Assembly (NCBI GenBank): GCA_005503215.1
Contig: SCNS01000001.1
Location: 310,001-374,000 of the forward strand
Direction of reading: 5' to 3'
Source of the DNA: Sphingomonadaceae bacterium 3R27C6
GTDB lineage: Bacteria > Pseudomonadota > Alphaproteobacteria > Sphingomonadales > Sphingomonadaceae
Length of the DNA stretch: 64,000 bases
Of the stretch, positions 54,363 to 61,700 are shown one piece after another (positions within the stretch are counted from its first letter, which is position 1; every line of letters begins with the position of its first letter). The notes beneath the pieces were generated by a model, which saw only the letters and a list, made by a program, of their open reading frames with translations, did no database searches and was not told the origin of the DNA. Both the position numbers and the translations under genes were made by a program.

Positions 54363-55136
54363 TTAAAAGGGCACCCAGTTCTGTTTTTTGCGGAACTTCA
54401 TATAGCCGGCGTTCACGCCAAGCCGCGCGCCGACGCCGACGCGGATCGGGATCAGGACGACGTCGCCGCGGCGCATGTAGCTCGCGTTGAAGCCGCCGAC
54501 CAGATAGGCGGCGCCTTCACCCGCAGGGTAGCGCTTGTACAGATCCTCACTGTCGAACAGATTATAGACGAGGACAAAGGTGTTGCCCGCATTGGCGCCG
54601 GCGTCGAACCCGATCGACGGGCCGGTCCAGTAAGCGGGCAGTTCGCCCTCGACCTTGTGATGCAGCGTGCCCGAGCCGTAGCGCACGCCGAGCACCAGTG
54701 CGCCACCGGCCTCGCGCCCGACGATATAGGCGTTGGGTTCGCCCTGCTTCTTCAAAATATCCTCGATCAGCCCTGCGAGACCTTGCGCGCCCTTGCCGAA
54801 CACCCCTTCGGCAGCGCCGATCAGGTCGTCCTTCTTGTAGGTCGATCCGGGCGCCGCCGCGACCGTGGTCGCCGAAACGTCGGCGCTGGCCGCGGCACCG
54901 TCCACGGGGGGCGTCTCGCTGGTCTGCTGGTCGCCCGTGGCAAGGTCGCTGTCGTACGACGTGCCGGCCGTCGAATCACTCGACACCGGCGGCGGCGCAG
55001 GGTTGTCGAGATCGGAATCGATCGCCGTGTTGTTGGGATCGACTTCGCGCATCTGCGCGGCTGCCGGAAGCGGCGTCAGCGCGAGGCCGAGCGATGCCAT
55101 CGCTGCCAAGGCAAGGCTGGTGAACGTTTTCCGCAT
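54363..55136 (-). CDS. eipA: EipA-like DUF1134 envelope protein
   Basis: A 257-residue exported protein: signal peptide MRKTFTSLALAAMASLGLAL ending near PLPAAAQ, then a long acidic, Asp/Ser/Thr/Pro-rich linker (residues 29-98) and a C-terminal DUF1134 beta-barrel-like domain with GGALVLGVRYGSGTLHH, FVLVYNLFDSEDLYKRYPAG and IRVGVGARLGVNAGYMKF. DUF1134 is EipA, an envelope-integrity protein of Brucella and Caulobacter whose gene is CtrA-regulated in Brucella. The long acidic linker is unusual. ATG preceded by GGGGGTCC. Confidence 0.85.
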   Translation of the reverse strand: MRKTFTSLALAAMASLGLALTPLPAAAQMREVDPNNTAIDSDLDNPAPPPVSSDSTAGTSYDSDLATGDQQTSETPPVDGAAASADVSATTVAAAPGSTYKKDDLIGAAEGVFGKGAQGLAGLIEDILKKQGEPNAYIVGREAGGALVLGVRYGSGTLHHKVEGELPAYWTGPSIGFDAGANAGNTFVLVYNLFDSEDLYKRYPAGEGAAYLVGGFNASYMRRGDVVLIPIRVGVGARLGVNAGYMKFRKKQNWVPF

Positions 55137-55190
55137 ATTGGACCCCCAAAGATCGAGTGACGCACGCGCGCCGAAATCTGCGTTAATCAT

Positions 55191-55256
55191 GACTCGCTTT
55201 CGCGCTCGAGCAATGAACCGGCGATGACTTGAGTCGAATTTACGCCGGACCGAATC
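55191..55256 (-). promoter_or_regulatory. GANTC-rich upstream region of eipA
   Basis: Three GANTC sites (GACTC at 55191, GAGTC at 55231, GAATC at 55252) fall within 66 bases, 55 to 120 bases upstream of the eipA start. A TTAATC motif at 55183 resembles a CtrA half-site. Given ccrM in this window and CtrA control of eipA in Brucella, methylation-sensitive cell-cycle control is plausible; sequence evidence alone is modest. Confidence 0.5.
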
Positions 55257-55379
55257 ATCTGGGCGACGAAATGCCCGCTTCGACCCCAAAATTGCACAAT
55301 CTTTGCCGTTGCGGGGTGCGAAGTGCATGGCTATAGCGACCCGCCTAGGCCAGACTGTCGTTAGCGCGACAGGCCATGC

Positions 55380-55472
55380 GGAGACGTGGGTGAGTGGCTG
55401 AAACCAACGGTTTGCTAAACCGTCGTACTGGTAAATCCGGTACCGAGGGTTCGAATCCCTCCGTCTCCGCCA
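55380..55472 (+). tRNA. tRNA-Ser (anticodon GCT), CCA encoded
   Basis: A complete class II tRNA: acceptor stem GGAGACG / CGTCTCC, D-arm with GGTGAGTGGC, anticodon stem ACGGT / ACCGT with loop TTGCTAA (anticodon GCT at 55414-55416), long variable arm GTACTGG...CCGGTAC and T-arm GAGGG TTCGAATC CCTC. The discriminator is G (55469) and CCA is encoded at 55470-55472. It decodes AGC and AGU serine codons. No integrase or duplicated 3' end is visible nearby. Confidence 0.97.
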
Positions 55473-55757
55473 CTATTTTCCTAATTCTAAATCCGATTGA
55501 TTGAAGGCCCCCGCGCCAACTTGTCACGGTTAGTTCCGGTAATCGGATAATTCCGGTTCGCGGAAGGCGCGGCGTTCGCCGTTTGATCGGCGGGGTTCCT
55601 GCCAACTGCATCGAGGACGCGAATCCCGGCCTTCTTGATTTCGTGAATAATGAGTTCATACTCGGCGGACCGGCAACAGCTTCCCTTGATGCGGGGGTTT
55701 GTTTTGGGGGCGTGCCTGGCGATGACCGTGGGGGGCTCCGCTGCCAATTGGTGCGAC

Positions 55758-56435
55758 ATGCGCGTCCTGATCATAGAGGACAACGATCGTCTGGCGGGGC
55801 TCGTTTCGCATGGCCTGGCTCAGCATGGATTCAGCGGGGACGGCGTCGGGAATCTCGACGAAGCCGAGGTCGCTCTTGCCAGCGTGACATATGATGCGAT
55901 CATTCTGGACCTCGGGTTACCCGATGGTGACGGGCTCGAATGGCTGCGCCGCGACCGGCCGGGTCATCCCCTGCCGCCCGTCCTGATCCTGACAGCGCGC
56001 GACGGAATGGGGGATCGGATAGCCGGGCTTGATGGCGGGGCGGACGATTATCTCGTCAAACCTGTCGAAATCGAGGAACTCGCCGCCCGCCTTCGCGCGC
56101 TCCTGCGCCGGCCGGGAACGCGCAGCCTGCCGATCATCAGGGCCGGGAAGCTGGCATTCGACGTGGCGGCGCGGACGGCGCGTAGCGGCGACAACGCCAT
56201 CGAATTGACCCGCCGCGAAGCCGATTTGCTGGAACTGCTGATCCGGCGGGCCGGGGCGGTCGTGCGTCGGTCGACCATCGAGGAAGCGCTGTACCGGTTC
56301 GACGAACCGGTGACGCCCAATGCGGTCGAGGCCATTGTGTCCCGGCTTCGCCACAAGCTCAGCGATGCCGATCATCCCGACCGGCTCGTGACCGTCCGCG
56401 GAATGGGCTATCTGCTTCGGGACTACGGGGATTAA
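55758..56435 (+). CDS. OmpR-family response regulator
   Basis: A 225-residue response regulator. Receiver: acidic pocket Glu7-Asp8 (MRVLIIEDND), phosphoacceptor Asp51 in IILDLGLPDGDG, Thr in LILTARDG and Lys in YLVKPVEI. The C-terminal winged helix shows ELTRREADLLELL and the recognition part NAVEAIVSRLRHKLSD ending RGMGYLL. It is followed directly by its probable partner kinase. The 285 bases between the tRNA and this ATG hold no gene I can support. Confidence 0.93.
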   Translation: MRVLIIEDNDRLAGLVSHGLAQHGFSGDGVGNLDEAEVALASVTYDAIILDLGLPDGDGLEWLRRDRPGHPLPPVLILTARDGMGDRIAGLDGGADDYLVKPVEIEELAARLRALLRRPGTRSLPIIRAGKLAFDVAARTARSGDNAIELTRREADLLELLIRRAGAVVRRSTIEEALYRFDEPVTPNAVEAIVSRLRHKLSDADHPDRLVTVRGMGYLLRDYGD

Positions 56436-56487
56436 AGCGCCGCATTCCGTATCGCGCCGCCTGACGCGCGGCCTTGCATGGACCGGC

Positions 56488-57480
56488 GTGTTCGGCGGTC
56501 TTGCGTTGATCATCTTCGTTAGTTTCGATGTCGAGGTGATGCTCGAGCAAAAGTCGTCGGCAGATGGCTGGCGCGGCGAATGGCTCGAAATCGCGGAACA
56601 TGTCGTTCTGCCGCTCCTCCTGCTTATGGTGCCGATGTTTTTCGCGGTCCGATGGGTCATTCGGACATCGCTCGCCCCGCTGGGGACGGCGGCTGCCCGC
56701 ATGGATTCGGTGGTAGGCACCGACCGTGGCTTCCGCGTCAATCTTGAGGAATTCCCGCTCGAAACACAGCCTTTCGCGCGCGCGCTGAACGATCTGCTGG
56801 CACGCCTCGACGACGTCGCGGAGCAGCGCGAGGCCTTTGCCGCCAACGTCGCCCACGAACTGCGGACGCCGCTCGCGATCCTGATGATCGAACTGGACCG
56901 GCTGGGTTCGTCCGACGCTCTCCGGCTCAAGAAGGACGTTGCCGCGATGAAGCGGCTTGTTGGTCAGATCATGATGATGGCGCAGGTGGAGGCCCATGTG
57001 GCGCGCCCTGTCTCCCACGATGTCGTTTCGCTTTCCGATGTGGCGATGGACGTGACCAACCGCTTTGCCCCGCTGGCGGCCGAGCAGGGCAGGCACGTCG
57101 CGTTGGCGGTCGAGGGCGAACCCATGGTTTCCGGAATCAGGGAAACGCTCGCGGCGGCGGTGTCGAACCTGGTGGAAAATGCGCTGCGCGTGACCCCCGA
57201 GGGCGGAACGGTCGTGATCGCGGTCGGCCCGGATGCCCGCATATGTGTCAGGGACGAGGGGGCCGGCTTGTCGGCTGCGGACCTTGCGGCGCTCAGCCAG
57301 CGGTTCGCTCGCGCCGATCATGCGAACGCGGGCGGGGCCGGCCTGGGCCTCGCGATCGTGGCGCGAATTGCCGAAATCCACCATGCCAGGCTGATTACAA
57401 ATCCGGACCGAAAAGAAATTGGCCTGTTATTTCAAGGCGCCTATCAAATTGCTGACCAATCGGATCGTCAGCTAAGTTAA
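56488..57480 (+). CDS. sensor histidine kinase
   Basis: A membrane histidine kinase: two transmembrane segments (first near the start, second LLLLMVPMFFAVRWVI), a HAMP-like linker, H-box ANVAHELRTPLAIL (His123 counted from the GTG), N-box NLVENALRVTPEGG, G1 VRDEGAGL and G2 GGAGLGLAIVARI. The periplasmic loop is very short, so it may sense the membrane. No ATG or GTG occurs upstream in frame; ATT at 56431 overlapping the regulator's stop, CTG at 56461 and GTG at 56488 are the candidates. The GTG would truncate the first membrane helix. Confidence 0.88.
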   Translation: MFGGLALIIFVSFDVEVMLEQKSSADGWRGEWLEIAEHVVLPLLLLMVPMFFAVRWVIRTSLAPLGTAAARMDSVVGTDRGFRVNLEEFPLETQPFARALNDLLARLDDVAEQREAFAANVAHELRTPLAILMIELDRLGSSDALRLKKDVAAMKRLVGQIMMMAQVEAHVARPVSHDVVSLSDVAMDVTNRFAPLAAEQGRHVALAVEGEPMVSGIRETLAAAVSNLVENALRVTPEGGTVVIAVGPDARICVRDEGAGLSAADLAALSQRFARADHANAGGAGLGLAIVARIAEIHHARLITNPDRKEIGLLFQGAYQIADQSDRQLS

Positions 57481-57482
57481 CC

Positions 57483-57512
57483 GTCAGGTTGGCGTCAGCT
57501 TAGGGGCATAAT
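57483..57512 (+). promoter_or_regulatory. 11-base direct repeats next to a -10 element
   Basis: GTCAGGTTGGC (57483) and GTCAGCTTAGG (57494) repeat with an 11-base period, and CATAAT (57507-57512) follows. OmpR-family regulators bind 11-base direct repeats overlapping the -35 region, as in the pho box. This is directly upstream of the LuxR-type gene and right after the OmpR-type pair. A further GTCAG at 57467 is out of phase. Confidence 0.5.
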
Positions 57513-57549
57513 CTTAACAAGACCGATTCGTTTCATAACAAAAAGAGTG

Positions 57550-57580
57550 CCTTCTCGCACGGGTCGCGGCGGCGAGAAGG
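57550..57580 (+). promoter_or_regulatory. perfect hairpin in the leader of the LuxR-type regulator
   Basis: CCTTCTCGC (57550-57558) and GCGAGAAGG (57572-57580) form a nine-base stem with a 13-base loop, 28 bases before the GTG start of the regulator. No T-run follows. It could be an operator or an mRNA leader structure. Confidence 0.4.
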
Positions 57581-57608
57581 GGTCGAGCGGGCGTATGTTT
57601 GTCGGCGC

Positions 57609-58397
57609 GTGCCTAGGCAAGTACCCGTGGGGGACAAATCCGTGGCGAATGAAACAGGTGAGATTTTGGTTGCGGATAGCCATCCGCTTTGCCGCGAAGG
57701 ACTGACCACACTTTTCGCGCGAAATCTGGGCCTATCCAATCTGATCGAAGCTTGGGACTTTCCCTCCGTCATCGCCCGAATGGCGTCGCGGCGTTCGATC
57801 GATCTTGTGACGATCGATCTCGGCTTGCCGGGAATGCACAAGCGCGAAGGCTTGCGCGATCTGCGCATTAGATATCCCGAGGTGCGTGTCGTCGTCGTGG
57901 CCGCGGCCAGGGATCGCGAGATGGTGCTCGACGCGCTGGGCGCGGGCGTTCACGGCTATATCCCAAAGGATTTTCCGGTCCACGAGATGGCGGACGCATT
58001 AAGAAAGGTGCTGGCGGGGCAGATATATGTGCCGCCGTTCCTGTCCGATCTGAATGCCCGGAAGGCGAGCTTCGCCGATGATGATGGCGCCGCGCACGAG
58101 ACGGCGCTGACCGGGCGTCAATTCGAGGTTCTGAACCTCCTCGCCGCCGGGCGCTCGAACAAGGAAATCGCGCGGCTTCTCTGCATCGCCGAGGGAACGG
58201 TGAAGGTTCATATCGCCGCCGCATTTCGTATGCTGGGCGTGCACAACCGGGTCAGCGCGGTCGCCGTGATGCAGGCGCGGGCATTCAATGACAGCGCGGA
58301 TGAGACATATCTGCCCGGCCTTCTCGAAGAGAAGCGCGGAAGGCCGATGTTGCAGCGCAATTTCAGCGGGGTTTCCCAAATCTCGTACAGGCGCTGA
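57609..58397 (+). CDS. LuxR/NarL-family response regulator
   Basis: A 262-residue regulator: receiver (acidic VADSHP, where the pocket has a single Asp; phosphoacceptor Asp70 in TIDLGLPGM; Lys in YIPKDFPV) and a C-terminal LuxR helix-turn-helix (LTGRQFEVLNLLAAGRSNKE, then GTVKVHIAAAFRMLGVHNR). About 40 residues follow the HTH. No kinase is adjacent except the OmpR-type one upstream. It is the gene before the peroxidase-RTX gene. GTG at 57609 chosen; GTGs at 57627 and 57642 are alternatives. Confidence 0.9.
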   Translation: MPRQVPVGDKSVANETGEILVADSHPLCREGLTTLFARNLGLSNLIEAWDFPSVIARMASRRSIDLVTIDLGLPGMHKREGLRDLRIRYPEVRVVVVAAARDREMVLDALGAGVHGYIPKDFPVHEMADALRKVLAGQIYVPPFLSDLNARKASFADDDGAAHETALTGRQFEVLNLLAAGRSNKEIARLLCIAEGTVKVHIAAAFRMLGVHNRVSAVAVMQARAFNDSADETYLPGLLEEKRGRPMLQRNFSGVSQISYRR

Positions 58398-58417
58398 GCG
58401 GCGTTTCATCGCCATTC

Positions 58418-58438
58418 GCGGGCGATTTTCGCGCCCGC
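58418..58438 (+). terminator. weak stem-loop after the LuxR-type gene
   Basis: GCGGGCG (58418-58424) and CGCCCGC (58432-58438) pair across a seven-base loop, 21 bases after the stop. No T-run follows, so intrinsic termination is doubtful. Confidence 0.35.
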
Positions 58439-58511
58439 CCTAAACCAGCTTCCTTCCGTCCTTTGCCTTGCCCGCCTGCCAAGGGTTCCTTGGCCTGCGC
58501 CTTGCCCGATC

Positions 58512-58546
58512 GTCACCTATATAAAAAGTACTATATAGATTGTGAC
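58512..58546 (+). promoter_or_regulatory. nested palindrome upstream of the peroxidase-RTX gene
   Basis: The 332-base gap 58398-58729 contains no gene. Within it an AT-rich block holds CTATATA (58517-58523) and TATATAG (58532-58538) with an eight-base spacer, enclosed by GTCAC (58512-58516) and GTGAC (58542-58546). It lies about 184 bases before the ATG, and is the most conspicuous regulatory candidate in the region, possibly bound by the neighbouring LuxR-type regulator. The remainder of the gap up to the ribosome-binding site shows nothing I can name. Confidence 0.55.
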
Positions 58547-58729
58547 ATCGTAATAGAGCGCGTGAATATAGAACGGCGGGAACGTAATAGGTCGCCAGTC
58601 CAACTCGACGGCGGCGCTCGTTAAGACTTAGCTTGCAATCACAAAATCCGCAGATCGACCGCGTATTGCGAGTCGAAGACCGAGCCGACAGGTGGGCGGT
58701 GCGTGCGGGTTTACTGCAGGGAGGTAAGC

Positions 58730-61700
58730 ATGGTTACGTATATCCGCAGCGATCTCGACTTCATTTTGGCCCAGATCAAGATTGCCGAAGCCCATGCCGC
58801 CGGTCAGCCGCTATACGGCCCGGGCGGACTTATCCCCGCGTATAATCTTTCCTTCGGATTGCGTACGGTCGACGGCAGCAACAACCACCTGCTTCCCGGC
58901 CAGGAAAAATGGGGTGCGGCGGACGTCCAGTTCCCGTCGTTGCTCGATCCGGTTTACCGGCCGGCCGACGGGACCGTGTTCGATCCTGACGGGCCTGGAC
59001 CGGCCCCGGCGATGCCGACGCAGGCAAATTATAATCCGTCGAACGATCCTGACTCGCTCGTCTTCGACCGCAGCCTGCGGACGATCTCCAACCTGCTCGT
59101 CGATCAGACGCTGGGCAATCCCGCCGCGATCCTCGAGGGTTTGGACCGGGCGGGTAGTGCTGATCCGCTGACTGATCTGGCGGCGATTACGGCGATCTAT
59201 CAGACCTTCAAACCGGCGTCGGACGCCGAATATCAGGCGCGCGTGGTCAAGGAGAACGCCCGGATCGCCGCCAATGCGCTGGACGATGGCGACCCCCTTA
59301 CGCCTCCGAGTGCCGCGGAACAGGCTGCGCTGGATGCGCTGGCCGCCGCCACCGCCGCGCATGATGTGACCGTCGCCGATCTGGAGGCCGCGCGCGTTGT
59401 TCGTGACGCCGCGCTTGAGCCCTTTGGCCTCACCATGGACGGTGACAACGTCCATCTTCCCAATGTTTCGCCCGACGTGGGCCTGTCGGCCTCGTTCAAC
59501 TCGTGGTTCACCCTGTTCGGCCAATTCTTCGATCATGGTCTCGATCTGGTCAACAAGGGTGGCAGCGGCACCGTCTTCATTCCGCTCCAGCCCGACGATC
59601 CGCTCTATGTCCCGGGCAGCCACACCAACTTCATGGTGCTGACTCGTGCCACGGTTTCGGCGGGCACCGACGGCATCATGGGAACCGCCGACGACGTGCG
59701 GCCGGTCAACACGACGACCTCCTATGTCGATCAGAACCAGACCTATGCTTCGCATGCGTCGCATCAGGTGTTCCTGCGCCAATATGAGGTGAATGGGGCG
59801 GGCCATCCGGTCGCGACCGGCAAGCTGATCGAGGGCGCCGGCGGCTCCCCCGGCGGCATGGCAACCTGGGCGGAGGTCAAGGAACAGGCGCTGATGCTCG
59901 GCATCCTGCTCACCGATCAGGACGTGGGCAAGGTGCCCCTGCTGCGGACCGACGCCTATGGCAATTTCATCCCCAACGCCGCGGGCTATGCGCAGGTGAT
60001 CACGGGTATCGGCGGCGACGGGATCCCGAACACGGCCGACGATGTCGTGATTTCGGGTACGCCGGCGGCGCCTGTAAGTCTTGCAACCGCGATTCGTACC
60101 AACAGCGCGTTCCTCGCCGACATCGCCCACACCGCGGTTCCGAACGGCATCGAGGATGGCGACATCACGATCGGCCTGCTGAATCCGGGCAACAACCCGG
60201 CGGTCTATGACGACGAGCTGCTCGACGCCCACTTCATGGCTGGCGATGGCCGGGTGAACGAGAATATCGGCCTGACCGCGGTCCACCATGTCTTCCATGC
60301 CGAGCATAACCGCCTGGTCGAGCACACCAAGGAGGTCGTCCTGGCCACTGGGGATCTCGCATTCCTCAACGAATGGCTGGCCGATGACGTCGCGGCGCTG
60401 CCGACCACGCCGGCACAGATCGACGCGCTGGTGTGGGACGGCGAACGCTTGTTCCAGGCCGCGAAATTCGGCACCGAGATGCAGTATCAGCACCTCGTGT
60501 TCGAGGAATTCGCGCGCAAGGTCCAGCCGCAGGTCGACTTCTTCATCGTGCCCGACGGGTTCGACACCACGATCAATCCGGACATCGTCGCCGAATTCGC
60601 ACATGTCGTATATCGCTTCGGCCACTCGATGCTGACCGAAGATATCTCGCGGTTCGGCCCGACCTTCACGCCCGACGACATCAGCCTCATCGACGGCTTC
60701 CTGAACCCCATAGCGTTCAATGGGGTTAACGGCGCCATCGCGGATGGCCTGGCTGCGGGCGACATCATCCGCGGCATGACGCGTCAGGTCGGCAACGAGA
60801 TCGACGAATTCGTCACCAGCGCGCTGCGTAACAATCTGCTCGGCCTGCCGCTCGATCTCGCGACGATCAACCTTGCCCGCGGCCGCGACACCGGCGTTCC
60901 CTCGCTGAACGCCGCGCGCCGCGAATTCTATGAGGTGACGAACAACGACGCGCGGCTGAAACCCTATGAGAGCTGGGTCGATTTCGCCGGCAATCTCAAG
61001 AATGAGGCGTCGATCATCAACTTCGTCGCGGCTTATGGAACGCATTCGCTGATCACCGGCGAGACGACGGTAGAGGGCAAGCGCGCCGCGGCGATGGCGA
61101 TCATCTTCGGCACCGATCAGGTGGTGCTGGGCGATCCCGACGATCCGCTGGACGATCGCGTCATCCTGGCGGCCGATGCGCCCGACGCGCTCGACTTCCT
61201 CAATGGCGAAGGGGCATGGACCAGCCTGCCAAACGGCGTAACGACCACCGGGCTCGACAATGTCGACCTGTGGATCGGCGGCCTTGCCGAAAAGATCCTG
61301 CCCTTCGGCGGCATGCTCGGCTCGACCTTCAACTTCGTCTTCGAAGTGCAGATGGAACAGCTGCAGAATGCCGACCGCTTCTATTATCTGCAACGCCTCG
61401 ATGGCATGCACCTGTTTGGCGAGTTGGAAGGCAATTCCTTTGCCAGCATGATCATGCGGCATACCAACGCCACGCATCTGCCTTCGGACGTCTTCTCCAC
61501 CCCAGGTCTGATCCTCGAGGTCGATATCACCAAACAGTTCAACGATCTGAACGGCGACGGTGTGCTCGAAAGCACAGATCCGACGGGTGGTGGCATCCTG
61601 ACGCCGCTGGTGGTGCGCAACAATCCCAGCACCGTGGGTCCCGACAACAACTATCTTCGCTATACCGGCGATGAGCACGTCGTTCTCGGCGGCACCGAAG

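Noticed and set aside
55345..55659. Minus-strand frame with the FEPSVP and RRFSKPLVSATHPR strings
   Set aside because: This is the translated antisense of tRNA-Ser, a well-known spurious protein in databases. The tRNA fold is perfect and accounts for the sequence.
55473..55757. Gap after tRNA-Ser considered as an integration site or prophage remnant
   Set aside because: No integrase, no duplicated 3' tRNA segment and no phage-like sequence are visible in the gap or beyond it; the two-component genes there have normal composition.
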